The notes: generated by a model not told the origin, from the letters alone. A DNA stretch of 64,000 bases from Tenacibaculum sp. M341 (GCF_004337695.1 NZ_SJXJ01000003.1:248001-312000); one strand, 5' to 3'; shown: positions 37,941 to 47,022, counted from the stretch's first letter. Translations and numbers: made by a program.

Positions 37941-38015
37941 CTTCTCGACTGCGCTCGAAGAGACATTCATATTATTATTTCTTGAAATCATGTCCGATCG
38001 AGCGCAGTCGAGATC
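37941..38015. repeat. REP-like element, left copy
   Basis: Two imperfect palindromes, CTTCTCGACTGCGCTCGAAG (37941-37960) and GATCGAGCGCAGTCGAGATC (37996-38015), each built on TCGA..TCGA. Together they are complementary over 16 bp, so the 75-bp unit can fold into one long hairpin. The end touches the stop codon of the GIY-YIG frame. GC content is well above the surroundings. Confidence 0.75.
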
Positions 38016-38018
38016 ATT

Positions 38019-38337
38019 TTATTTATCTGGTTTATATTTACTATGAGTCGCATTTCTACATTCTGATAAAATTTTTATCATGTCATAGTCTCCTTGCGCT
38101 AATGCTAACTTTTTATTTCTACTCCACTTTTTAATTTTCTTTTCAAAATAGATAGCTTGTTCAATATCATTAAAAGTCTCATGAAATATCAATTCAAGAG
38201 GTCTTCTACTATACGTAAAACAATTTCTATTTAATCCTTTTTTATGTTCCTCATACCTACGTTCTATATTGTTGGTAACACCAGTATACAGCATATCATC
38301 AGAACATTTTAATTATGTATACGTAATACATTTTCAT
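38019..38337 (-). pseudogene. GIY-YIG nuclease, frameshifted
   Basis: The complete product would read MKMYYVYIIK, then CSDDMLYTGVTNNIERR, a typical UvrC-type single-domain GIY-YIG protein of about 105 residues. The ATG at 38337 (or 38331) begins the frame, but one extra base at the A-tract (38307-38310) shifts it into two stops; the rest continues in the other frame from 38294 (91 residues). The GIY part (YYVYI) and the YIG part (LYTG) are therefore split. The conserved Arg (IERRYEEHKKG) and Glu (FEKKIKKWS) are intact. It is flanked by REP-like palindromes, which often surround such genes in Bacteroidota. Confidence 0.75.
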
Positions 38338-38408
38338 ATTTTTCTTTTTGCAATTTATTTTAATTTTAGACTAATTATTGTACGGGTTATACTTATTATT
38401 CTCAACAA

Positions 38409-38569
38409 CTTCTCGACTTACTTCGTAAACTATCTTCATTTAAAAAGCTTTTTTAAACTCGATAATGCTCAAAGAGACATAATCAAATATTATTTACTTA
38501 CGATGTCCGATCGAGCGCAGTCGAGATCTTTTTTAGAGACGAATTATTTTCAACTGTGCTCGAATTGAC
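38409..38569. repeat. REP-like element, right copies
   Basis: A degraded palindrome starts at 38409 (CTTCTCGACTTACTTCG); a degraded left arm is at 38458-38480; a 24-bp block at 38505-38528 is identical to 37992-38015; and a further decayed half (CAACTGTGCTCGAATTGAC) is at 38551-38569. The elements bracket the GIY-YIG pseudogene. Confidence 0.7.
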
Positions 38570-38587
38570 TTTATTCTACAAATAGAA

Positions 38588-39952
38588 CTATTGATCAATA
38601 CTATCAGCTTCCTCTAAAGTAAAAGCAGCATTTACGATAGCAGCAGCAAAATTACTTCCTCCTCTACGATCTTTTACAAGCGTGTAAGGTGTGTTTTGTA
38701 ACATTGATAAACGCTCTTTAGATTCAATTACATTGATAAAACCTACAGGAGCACCAATAATTCCTGTTGGATTTAAAGTTCCTTCATATACCTGATCTAC
38801 AATTTCAATTAATGCGGTCGGAGCATTTCCAATCACAAATAAAGCATTCGGATATCTTTGCGCAGCCAATTTAATTCCAGCTTGCGATCGGGTTAAGTTT
38901 TCATCTTTGGCAATTTGTAATGCCTCTTCATCATTTAATAAACAAATAACTTCATTACCGTATTTACTGGTATATGCCCTTGTAATTCCAGACTTCACCA
39001 TGGTAACATCAGTTACAATAGTGCCACCATTTTTTAAATATTCATGCCAAGTTGCAATAGCGTTTTTAGAAGCTTCTACATAATTGATATATTCAAAATC
39101 ACCTGAGGTATGAATACAACGAATGGCAGCCCATAAAGTATCTTTATCTAAATTGTTTTCAGGTATGTTTTCTAAAATCTCATTAAAACTAGCTAATTGA
39201 ATTTCAGGTCCTGTATGTGGTTTTCTATCTAAATACCCTCTCGGAGTAATTAGGTTGTCTTTGTATCTAAACGTTTGGCTATTTCCTATTAACACAACGC
39301 TAAACATATCTACTAATTCTACATCTAATTCACCTAAAGTAGTAAGCGTAATATGCTCTTCAGTTCTTCCTAATTGTTTACAAATAGAAACAGGTGTTTC
39401 CGGACTTCTATGCTCTAAATATATTTTCTTTAAAGCATTTAACTGCCAATAACGTTTTTTACTTTTCGGATTGTATAAACCCGTTACAAAATCACCAATG
39501 GCAGCACCTTTGATACGTTTTTCAATAGTAGTCCATGGTGTCATTAAATCAGATAACGAAATACAGCAAAAATCATGACCTAAAATAGCTCCTAATTTGC
39601 TTCCAGCAGTAATAAATGCCGAAATACCAGGTACGGTTTCTACTGGAATATCTAATTGTTGTTCGGCTACTTTTTGATATACAATAGATGCCATTGCATA
39701 AATACTAGCGTCTCCAGAGCCAATAACCACAACATTTTCACCTTTTAAAGCATGTTCAATGGCAATTTCTGCACGTTTTTCTTCCTGACTTAATTCTTTA
39801 CCAATTCGTAAAGTGTTTTCAGAAATTAAATGTTCTATAAATTGAAAATAATAATGGTAACCAATAATAACTGTTGCTTCTTGTACAGCTGTCGTAGCCA
39901 TTGGTATGATATAATCTTTATGTCCAGGTCCTAATCCTACTACTTTAATCAT
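38588..39952 (-). CDS. CobJ-CobH fusion (precorrin-3B C17-methyltransferase / precorrin-8X methylmutase)
   Basis: A 454-residue two-domain protein. The first about 245 residues are CobJ/CbiH (VVGLGPGHKDYIIPMA; VVVIGSGDASIYAMASI; GLYNPKSKKRYWQL). From about 270 on it is CobH/CbiC, with the catalytic His in CIHTSGDFEYINY (H281), GGTIVTDVTMVKSGI and IIGAPVGFINVIESKE. CobJ contracts the ring and methylates C17; CobH moves a methyl group from C11 to C12 later. The start overlaps the end of cobI by 8 bp. Confidence 0.94.
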   Translation of the reverse strand: MIKVVGLGPGHKDYIIPMATTAVQEATVIIGYHYYFQFIEHLISENTLRIGKELSQEEKRAEIAIEHALKGENVVVIGSGDASIYAMASIVYQKVAEQQLDIPVETVPGISAFITAGSKLGAILGHDFCCISLSDLMTPWTTIEKRIKGAAIGDFVTGLYNPKSKKRYWQLNALKKIYLEHRSPETPVSICKQLGRTEEHITLTTLGELDVELVDMFSVVLIGNSQTFRYKDNLITPRGYLDRKPHTGPEIQLASFNEILENIPENNLDKDTLWAAIRCIHTSGDFEYINYVEASKNAIATWHEYLKNGGTIVTDVTMVKSGITRAYTSKYGNEVICLLNDEEALQIAKDENLTRSQAGIKLAAQRYPNALFVIGNAPTALIEIVDQVYEGTLNPTGIIGAPVGFINVIESKERLSMLQNTPYTLVKDRRGGSNFAAAIVNAAFTLEEADSIDQ

Positions 39953-40691
39953 TCAATCCTTTCTTTATAATAAGTAACGAGAAGTATGGAATTTCTCGTG
40001 TTGATAATTCGGTTATGTTTGTGGTAATATATTCTTGAGTAGTACCTAATCGTTCGCAATAATAAAACTGCCATTCTTGTTGTACTAACTTCGGATATAT
40101 TTCGCTCCAGTTTGTTTTCACCTTCATTAAAATAAGTGTATCAAAATTTTGCAAACAATCTGCTATTTCTTGAAACGTTTTAACTCTAGGTATCACGGCT
40201 ATTTTTTCATTTAACAAGCTTAAAGGTACTTGATGTTGTGCACCACCTAATGAAAATGAAGAAATCCCCGGAATTAATGTTACAGGTAACTGTAATTCCT
40301 GTAATTGTTGTAAAATATATGAGAAAGAAGCATATAAACTGATGTCTCCTTCGCAAACAATGCATACTTTTTTACCTACTATTGCTAGCTTTTGAACATG
40401 CGCTACAGTTTGGTTGTATACTTCTTGTGCCTGACTTCTATTATCAGACATTTTTAAGTAAAAACCTTTTAGTTCTTTGGTGTCTAAATTATGATGTTTT
40501 AATATCGGGTATACATAACTTTTTTGTATGCCTTTTAAAATAGACCCCGGATAAAAAATTACGTCAGCCTCTTGTAATACACGCAACGCTTTTAAAGTTA
40601 ATAACTCTGGATCACCAGGACCCAGAGCTACTCCGTATATAGTATGCACTATGCTTTTTTCTTCTTTCGTTTGTATAGAAATAGTTGCCAT
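39945..40691 (-). CDS. cobI: precorrin-2 C20-methyltransferase
   Basis: 248 residues. YGVALGPGDPELLTLKALR, the SAM-dependent methyltransferase start, VCIVCEGDISLYASF and LIPGISSFSLGGAQHQVPL identify CobI/CbiL. It adds the C20 methyl group at the entry to the branch. Two starts are possible: the ATG at 40691, 43 bp inside the adenosyltransferase gene, or a GTG at 40649 that overlaps that gene's stop (TAGTG) and would remove 14 residues that are not conserved. The stop overlaps the CobJ-CobH start by 8 bp. Confidence 0.92.
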   Translation of the reverse strand: MATISIQTKEEKSIVHTIYGVALGPGDPELLTLKALRVLQEADVIFYPGSILKGIQKSYVYPILKHHNLDTKELKGFYLKMSDNRSQAQEVYNQTVAHVQKLAIVGKKVCIVCEGDISLYASFSYILQQLQELQLPVTLIPGISSFSLGGAQHQVPLSLLNEKIAVIPRVKTFQEIADCLQNFDTLILMKVKTNWSEIYPKLVQQEWQFYYCERLGTTQEYITTNITELSTREIPYFSLLIIKKGLND

Positions 40692-41233
40692 TTTTCCTCA
40701 GCTACACCTTTTTTGTCCATCTCTGCACGCGACATTGTAAAAAATAAATCAGATAACCTGTTGATATATGCCATTACATATTCTTCAACACTTTCAGGAT
40801 CTTCTTGCATAAGGGTAACTAATGCACGTTCTCCTCTTCTTACTTGTGTTCTACATACATGACATAAAGCAGAAATTTCGTTTCCTCCAGGTAAAATAAA
40901 ATAATCTGAAGGAGAGCTAATATTGTCTTCTAACTCATCTAACCATTGTTCGCAAAATTCAGCGCCATCAATTGGTCTTGGATTTGGATTTTCTTTTTTA
41001 GAGTTTGAAGGACGTGCCAAGTGTGACATCATATCCATCATGTCTTTTTGAATACGATGTAAGTTTGGTTGCCACTCGTGTGTTTCACCTAATTTAGCTC
41101 TTAACAAACCAATAGTAGAGTTTACTTCATCTAAGGTACCAATACATTCAATACGTGGTGAGTTTTTGTATTCACGTTTTCCACCAAATACACCTGTTTG
41201 TCCTTTATCTCCTTTACGTGTGTAAATTTTCAT
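40649..41233 (-). CDS. PduO-type cob(I)alamin adenosyltransferase
   Basis: A 194-residue protein. IYTRKGDKGQTGVFGG is the ATP-binding N-terminus of PduO-type ATR enzymes; ECIGTLDEVNSTIG and ALCHVCRTQVRRGERAL with VMAYINRLSDLFFTM follow the family order. It moves adenosine from ATP to cobalt in Co(I) corrinoid. The extreme C-terminus is a run of Lys. It lies 12 bp after cobW. Confidence 0.93.
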   Translation of the reverse strand: MKIYTRKGDKGQTGVFGGKREYKNSPRIECIGTLDEVNSTIGLLRAKLGETHEWQPNLHRIQKDMMDMMSHLARPSNSKKENPNPRPIDGAEFCEQWLDELEDNISSPSDYFILPGGNEISALCHVCRTQVRRGERALVTLMQEDPESVEEYVMAYINRLSDLFFTMSRAEMDKKGVAEEKWQLFLYKRKKKKA

Positions 41234-41245
41234 CAGTATGCGTTA

Positions 41246-42352
41246 TTAAGCGGTTACAGATAATTTATTTTCAATGGCTTGTTTCATGGTGTTTTCATCT
41301 AACTTTTCGCCAATAATTACCAAACGAGTAGCTTGTAATTCACCTTCTTTCCACTTTCTATCAAAATAGTTTTCAAATCTATTAGCAACCCCTTGAACAA
41401 TCATTCGCATTGGTTTACCTTCTACATGAATAATACCTTTAATTCTGTAAATCTCATATTCAGCAACTAATTCTTCTAAAGCTTTAATTAAAGCTTTTGG
41501 TTGATGAGGTACTTCTATTTTTACTACAACAGAATTAATAGTGTCGTCGTGATCGTGATCATGGTGGTGATGGTCATGGTCATGGCTGTGATGATGATCG
41601 TGGTCATGATCGTGATGGTGGTGATGGTGAGCTTCATGATGAGAGTGTTTCTCTTCAATAAAGTCTTCAGATTTAGCATCTAAACCTAATAATACATCTA
41701 CAGGAATATCTCCTTTTACAGCAGGGATTAATTTAATAGTTGACCCTACTTTATTTTGAATAATATCACTTACTTCGTTAAAAGTTTCTTTGTCTACTAG
41801 GTCAGCTTTTGTCATAATAATCAAATCAGCACATGATAATTGATCTTCAAAAAGTTCTTCAATAGAAGATTCATGATCTAAACTATCATCTTCTAAACGT
41901 TGTGCTTGTACTTTGGCTCTATCACAAATTTCTCCAGTAGCTTGCCCAACAGCATCTACTACTGTTACCACAGCATCTACGGTAATTTGAGGTTTTAAAT
42001 CTGGCCAGTTAAAAGCTCTTACCAAAGGTTTAGGTAATGCTAAACCAGAAGTTTCAATAATAATATGGTCAATTTGGTCTTTACGTTCCATTAATTCTAG
42101 CATGGTTGGTAAAAACTCTTCTTGTACGGTACAACATAAACAACCGTTGCTTAACTCTAAGATATTTTCTTCCTCACATCCACAGTCATTTCCTTTTAAT
42201 ATCTCTCCGTCCATGCCTAACTCACCAAACTCATTTACAATAATAGCTAAACGCCTACCGTTTGCATTTTTTGCTATTTGATGAATCAATGTTGTTTTAC
42301 CAGAACCTAAGAATCCGGTTATAATAGTAACAGGTATTTTATTTGTAAGCAT
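41246..42352 (-). CDS. cobW: CobW-type GTP-binding metallochaperone
   Basis: A 368-residue G3E GTPase. The P-loop GFLGSGKTTLIH is at 13-24, the metal-binding CLCC is in LSNGCLCCTVQEEF (about residues 69-82), and the Asp of switch 2 is at about VETSGLA (IIETSGLALP). A His/Asp-rich stretch of about 35 residues (about 235-272) can bind several metal ions; the CobW_C domain (about 275-360) ends the protein. It probably delivers cobalt to the chelatase. It is the first gene of the cluster, with a -7 promoter element 20 bp upstream. Confidence 0.92.
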   Translation of the reverse strand: MLTNKIPVTIITGFLGSGKTTLIHQIAKNANGRRLAIIVNEFGELGMDGEILKGNDCGCEEENILELSNGCLCCTVQEEFLPTMLELMERKDQIDHIIIETSGLALPKPLVRAFNWPDLKPQITVDAVVTVVDAVGQATGEICDRAKVQAQRLEDDSLDHESSIEELFEDQLSCADLIIMTKADLVDKETFNEVSDIIQNKVGSTIKLIPAVKGDIPVDVLLGLDAKSEDFIEEKHSHHEAHHHHHHDHDHDHHHSHDHDHHHHDHDHDDTINSVVVKIEVPHQPKALIKALEELVAEYEIYRIKGIIHVEGKPMRMIVQGVANRFENYFDRKWKEGELQATRLVIIGEKLDENTMKQAIENKLSVTA

Positions 42353-42871
42353 TGTTTCCGATTTATTTTGTCAAAAATACGGGTTTTATATTTCTTTTGA
42401 AGAGTTTTCTTATCTACATCACAATCAATCTAATTACAAATCTTTCGTTTAAATAAATAGTATATGAATTAACCGTCGATATTTTAAATAATATCATTAT
42501 CAAAGAGTATAAGACTCTTTTTAAGTTTGTTAAAACTTAATGGGGATTAGTTAAAACGAAACACTTTATAGTTTTAAGTTTTATTGAAGAGAGGACGATG
42601 AATTGGTTGGGTAAATGATAAGTAATACACGTATGGTTTTTGTTTTTGTTGAGTTTAACTTTCTGGTATTTAGTGCTTTTTGAGTGTGTGGTTTCACTTT
42701 GTTTTTTTTTAACTAGAAGTAGCTAAAGTTAAAATTGTCACGTTTGTAATTAGTTCTCGTTTATTAATTGATTGTATGTTTATTAAATATAAATTTAAAT
42801 AAGAAGTATTTAGCAATAATAATTAGATTATATTGTTACACATTTAAATCTAAAACTAATTCAAACACACT
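42353..42871. other. divergent intergenic region, cobW / tlpA-like
   Basis: 519 bp of AT-rich DNA with no supported gene and no cobalamin-riboswitch B12-box seen on either strand. It contains two adjacent small hairpins at 42502-42538 (AAAGAGT/ACTCTTT and AAGTTT/AAACTT), the first followed by five T on the plus strand. A possible plus promoter for the tlpA-like gene is TATGTTTA at about 42775-42782. Confidence 0.4.
42372..42379 (-). promoter_or_regulatory. -7-type promoter element of the cobW operon
   Basis: On the minus strand TATTTTTG matches TAnnTTTG, 20 bp before the cobW ATG. The predicted leader is only about 12-15 nt, too short for a cobalamin riboswitch. No TTG is seen at the expected -33 position. 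Confidence 0.45.
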
Positions 42872-44233
42872 ATGAAAAAAATATTTTGTGGTATTCTTTT
42901 AGTTGCATTCGCAGCATGTAAAAATTCAGAACCAGTAAATTATACGTTGTTTAAAGGAACTATTCAAAGTCCTAATAGTGAAAGAGTCATGATAATTGAC
43001 GGAGATAATAACCTTGTTAAAGAAATGAAAGTTTCTGAAGCTGGTGTATTTGCAGACACTATTTTTAATGCCAATGGTTATTATACTTTTAATGATGGTA
43101 AAGAAGTAGCAACCGTTTATCTAAAAGATGGATATGATATCGATTTGAGTTTAAATACGAAAGAGTTTGATGAAAGTATTAAGTTCTCTGGAAAAGGAAG
43201 TGAAGCTAACAATTTTTTAGCTCAAAAATTATTGACTAGAGAAAAAATGGGGTCTATGGCTGACTTATATTCTTTAGAAGAAGCAGCATATTTATCTAAA
43301 ATGAATGAGTTTAAAGGATCTTTAGAAAAATCATTGGAAACTGCTGAAGCTGATTTTGCTGAGAAAGAAAAATTGAATATCAAATATGAGCACCTAGGTC
43401 ATTTGTCGCAATATCAGTCTGCTCATCGTTATTTTGCTAAGAAGCAAGATTTTGAAGTATCTGAATCATTTCCAGATCCTTTTGAAGGAATAGATTTAAA
43501 TAATGAAGAACATTATAAAGAGTTTAATGCTTTCAAACGTCTTGTGGGATCTAATTTTGCAAAAAGCGCAAGAGAAAAGGCAGCAAAAGATAGTATTTCT
43601 TACGAAAAAGCATCTATAGCTTATTTAAAAGAGTTGAAAAGCGAAGTAATTAAGAATGATATTCTTTTAGGATTAGCTGATCAGGTAAGTATAATGAATC
43701 CTAATTCAGAAGAACTTTATAAAGCAATTATGGAGATTTCTACTGATGAGGATTTAAAAGCTAGATTAACAAAACAATACGATTTAATTTTAAAGTTAGC
43801 GAAAGGTAAAGATTCTCCAACTTTTGAAAATTATGAAAACAACGCAGGTGGAACTACTTCATTATCTGATTTAAAAGGTAAATATGTATACATAGATGTT
43901 TGGGCTACTTGGTGTAAGCCATGTATTGCAGAAATTCCTTCTTTAAAGAAAGTTGAAGCACAGTATCATGATAAAAACATTGAGTTTGTGAGTATTTCTA
44001 TCGATGTTGAAAAAGATCATGATTTATGGAAACAAATGATAAAGGATGAGAATTTAGGAGGAATACAGTTATTTGCTGATGCTAACTGGGGATCTAAATT
44101 TGCTGTTGATTATCAAATTCAAGGAATTCCTAGATTTATTTTAATTGATCCAGAAGGAAAAATTGTGAATTCATTTGCGCCAAGACCATCTGATGAAAGG
44201 TTAGTAGCATTGTTTGATGAGTTAAAAATCTAA
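42872..44233 (+). CDS. TlpA-family thioredoxin-like lipoprotein
   Basis: A 453-residue lipoprotein (lipobox AFAAC, Cys about residue 16). The N-terminal half is a DUF4369-like beta domain; the middle (about 120-310) is helical. The last about 140 residues are a thioredoxin fold with WATWCKPC (CxxC, about residues 345-352) and a cis-Pro in QGIPRFILIDPEGKI. Such proteins act in the periplasm in disulfide reduction, for example in cytochrome c maturation; the partner is not known. Monocistronic with its own terminator. Confidence 0.87.
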   Translation: MKKIFCGILLVAFAACKNSEPVNYTLFKGTIQSPNSERVMIIDGDNNLVKEMKVSEAGVFADTIFNANGYYTFNDGKEVATVYLKDGYDIDLSLNTKEFDESIKFSGKGSEANNFLAQKLLTREKMGSMADLYSLEEAAYLSKMNEFKGSLEKSLETAEADFAEKEKLNIKYEHLGHLSQYQSAHRYFAKKQDFEVSESFPDPFEGIDLNNEEHYKEFNAFKRLVGSNFAKSAREKAAKDSISYEKASIAYLKELKSEVIKNDILLGLADQVSIMNPNSEELYKAIMEISTDEDLKARLTKQYDLILKLAKGKDSPTFENYENNAGGTTSLSDLKGKYVYIDVWATWCKPCIAEIPSLKKVEAQYHDKNIEFVSISIDVEKDHDLWKQMIKDENLGGIQLFADANWGSKFAVDYQIQGIPRFILIDPEGKIVNSFAPRPSDERLVALFDELKI

Positions 44234-44271
44234 TCATTATTATATACTAATTAAGTATTTAATAATATATA

Positions 44272-44305
44272 ATCAGGGATCTAGAAAATTATCTAAATCC
44301 CTGAT
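44272..44305 (+). terminator. intrinsic terminator after the TlpA-like gene
   Basis: A 9-bp perfect stem (44272-44280 with 44297-44305), whose loop can also partly pair, is followed by CTTTT. It lies 39 bp past the stop at 44233, between convergent genes. Confidence 0.75.
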
Positions 44306-44346
44306 CTTTTCAAACTAAACTCTTTTATCCAACTAATACTTACTAC

Positions 44347-47022
44347 TTAATCAGTTATTACAAACTTTTTAATCGTGTTCTTCGTTTTCAAAAAGTAAAT
44401 TCCTGCTGGGTATCCTTTCAAATTAATATGTAAACTGTTTATGTTTTCTTTAGAAAGGTGTTTATCATACAATGTTTTACCTGTTATATCATAAATTAAT
44501 ACTCTTTCCAAATACGAATCGTCCTCGTTTACTACAGTGATAGCCGTTTTAGTCGGGTTTGGATACAGTTTTAGATGATCTGTTAGTTCTTGAGTTTTGG
44601 CAGTTGCTGCGTTAAAATTATATCCCTTAACATAAATTTTAATAGGTACTGCACTTGGAGCAGCAGTAGAAATACGATTAGAAATATACTCGGTGAAATT
44701 AATATACGTTCCTCTACCATCTGTAAAACTTTTTCTTCCTTTTAAAAATTTATTAATAATGTTTTGTTTATTTTTAAAAGTGTAATGTCTCACTAAATCA
44801 GCAGTGTTGTTTCTCGGAGAACGATTACCAAAATCATTTGTTCCACCTTGATCGGTAACTTTACCTCTGATGTTAAATTTAAAGTCGTTTTTATTAAGAT
44901 CTATCAGGTCGTCCATATTGTTAGCTTTTCTAAAAGATACTTTATAACTAGGGTCTACCTCTTTATTCATGACTTTAATAATGTTTTTAGGGTCGTTTTT
45001 ATAAGGTTTGTAATTTTTAGGACTATTTATCCAGTTAACTTTGTTGAAAATAAACTGAGCTTTAGAATCTGATTCATTTACTACAACTCCTCTTTTTTTC
45101 CAATTATAAAAGTTGGTATTATTAAAACTTAAATTATCATTACCAATATGAATAAGTAGGGGAGTGTTATTGCTGGAATTGGTGTTTACAGAATGAATTT
45201 TAGAATTATTGATTAAATACCCAAAATTAGAAGAAATATAAATTCCGAATGTGTAGATATTCCATCCCACCAAATTATCAATAACAGAATTGACTCTATG
45301 GTATGCGCCAGATTTGTTTCTTGTTTGCGACTTAAAAGTCTGTTGTGCATTAAATACAACGTTATTTTCAAATCGAATAAATGGCGCTAAAGTCCTTGTG
45401 ATTTCTTCATCAAAAGGAAAAGGGTTTGCTTTTCCTGAAGCTTCATAAATACTAGTGTTTACTTTATCAGCTACCAATACACGATCGCCATTACCTTGGT
45501 AATTAAATCCTATTTGAATAGCAGCAGCAACATTATCAACCATTTCTACAGCTCTTCCTTGTAAACAGTATGCTTCAGGTAACTTAAAATCATCGTCAAT
45601 AATATTTCTTAAATACCTTTTCATAGGAGCACTAAAACGTTCGTTATTAATAAACGGAACTGTAATGTCATTTTTTTCGCCAGTAACAAAATTGTGTTGC
45701 CATATTCCTGTTTCCGAACCACTTTCGGCTACCATTCCGCCGCCTTCTATATCTAATATAACGTTGTCAGAAAAATCGGCATGACTATCATGATGAACCA
45801 TACCCCAACCAGGAGATCCCCAAACAACATTTCCTTTGGCAAGTACCATTTGTTCACTGTTAGCACCTCTTAACGTTTTATGAAAATGCAAGGCATATCT
45901 TCCTCTTTGATTTTCAATAAGAGAAGGATTTGTTTCTAATTCATTTTTAAAGTTAGGTAAGCGAACATCTTTTCTACCATCTTGATTAGTGATAACCTTA
46001 GGAATACCAATTTTCAAATCATCTAACATGTTACTTTTATCGGTTCTTCCTAAATCTTTAAACTGCGCATTTTGTACTCTAACATCGCCATTAAACATAA
46101 ACATTACATGACCACGCCTTGTAGGATTGTTTTGTGTACTGGTGTGATCTGATCTAATAATTACGTTTCTAGTTAAATTACCAGTATAGGTAAAATAGTC
46201 AGTGCCGCTCAGATTTACACCTTGATGGCTATACTTTGTTTTTTTGTTAAGAGTAATAGTGTTTCCTGAGATTGCTTTGATGGCAAAGATTTCACTCTCT
46301 CCTTTATTTTTGGTACCTGCAACGAGTATTTGATCGCCAACTTTCCAACCACTCGGAGTTTCTTTTAATGAAATGCTATTGGCTCCTTTAGATATATTGT
46401 TTGAACATTCTGAAAAGCTTAACTTCTTCTGCCCGTTAATACGCACTTGTCCATGACTCATTAATGCTAGTGTAGCTTGTTTTGGGTCCCATTTATAACG
46501 TCCTAAAACACCAGGACCGTCAGAAGGTAAGTTTTTACCAAAATGATCTTTTACAATATTACCATCTGTATAATGATTTTTGGCAATACTGTTCCATTGA
46601 GCACCTGCTATTTGACCATTTTTTTTCTTATTAATGTTAAAAGCTTTTAGTACAATTTCTACCGTACTGTGTTCAGGTTTTCCTGCCCAAATTCTAAAGG
46701 AAGAATTTTTACCAGCCATAAAAGAATCAACAACTAGTTTAATAGGAGTGAAGGGTTGTCTAATAACAAATCCGCCGTCTACCCTTATGGCAAAAACATG
46801 TTCAGAACTATTGAGGTCATATTGAACAGTAATTCCTTCAGGAATAAAAACAATAGAAGCGAGTCCTGGTACTCCTTGACCAGAGCTCCAAGTAGTTGAA
46901 TCAGACCATTTACCATTTTTAACAGCAATGTGTGTTGCGGTGTTTTCTGGAATTAGGTTTTGAAATTGTGAAATTCCAAGTAAGGGAATTAAAAAAATGA
47001 AAAATGAAATGATTTTTTTCAT
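44347..47022 (-). CDS. G8-domain exoprotein with T9SS sorting tail
   Basis: An 891-residue secreted protein. The signal peptide (1-18, ending GISQ) is followed by a G8 domain beginning at VKNGKWSDSTTWSSGQGVPG (about 34-53), then a right-handed beta-helix (to about 680) with CEMIP/TMEM2-like order. The C-terminal LYPNPTKTAITVVNED (about 815-830) and YPAGIYFLKTKN, then KKFVITD, form a type A T9SS sorting domain, so it is exported through the outer membrane and cell-surface attached. Human CEMIP binds and degrades hyaluronan; glycan binding here is an inference. The start is an ATG. Confidence 0.87.
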   Translation of the reverse strand: MKKIISFFIFLIPLLGISQFQNLIPENTATHIAVKNGKWSDSTTWSSGQGVPGLASIVFIPEGITVQYDLNSSEHVFAIRVDGGFVIRQPFTPIKLVVDSFMAGKNSSFRIWAGKPEHSTVEIVLKAFNINKKKNGQIAGAQWNSIAKNHYTDGNIVKDHFGKNLPSDGPGVLGRYKWDPKQATLALMSHGQVRINGQKKLSFSECSNNISKGANSISLKETPSGWKVGDQILVAGTKNKGESEIFAIKAISGNTITLNKKTKYSHQGVNLSGTDYFTYTGNLTRNVIIRSDHTSTQNNPTRRGHVMFMFNGDVRVQNAQFKDLGRTDKSNMLDDLKIGIPKVITNQDGRKDVRLPNFKNELETNPSLIENQRGRYALHFHKTLRGANSEQMVLAKGNVVWGSPGWGMVHHDSHADFSDNVILDIEGGGMVAESGSETGIWQHNFVTGEKNDITVPFINNERFSAPMKRYLRNIIDDDFKLPEAYCLQGRAVEMVDNVAAAIQIGFNYQGNGDRVLVADKVNTSIYEASGKANPFPFDEEITRTLAPFIRFENNVVFNAQQTFKSQTRNKSGAYHRVNSVIDNLVGWNIYTFGIYISSNFGYLINNSKIHSVNTNSSNNTPLLIHIGNDNLSFNNTNFYNWKKRGVVVNESDSKAQFIFNKVNWINSPKNYKPYKNDPKNIIKVMNKEVDPSYKVSFRKANNMDDLIDLNKNDFKFNIRGKVTDQGGTNDFGNRSPRNNTADLVRHYTFKNKQNIINKFLKGRKSFTDGRGTYINFTEYISNRISTAAPSAVPIKIYVKGYNFNAATAKTQELTDHLKLYPNPTKTAITVVNEDDSYLERVLIYDITGKTLYDKHLSKENINSLHINLKGYPAGIYFLKTKNTIKKFVITD

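Noticed and set aside
41501-41683. Plus-strand frame over cobW
   Set aside because: It is the antisense of the His-rich codons of cobW, rich in Met and Val, with no independent support.
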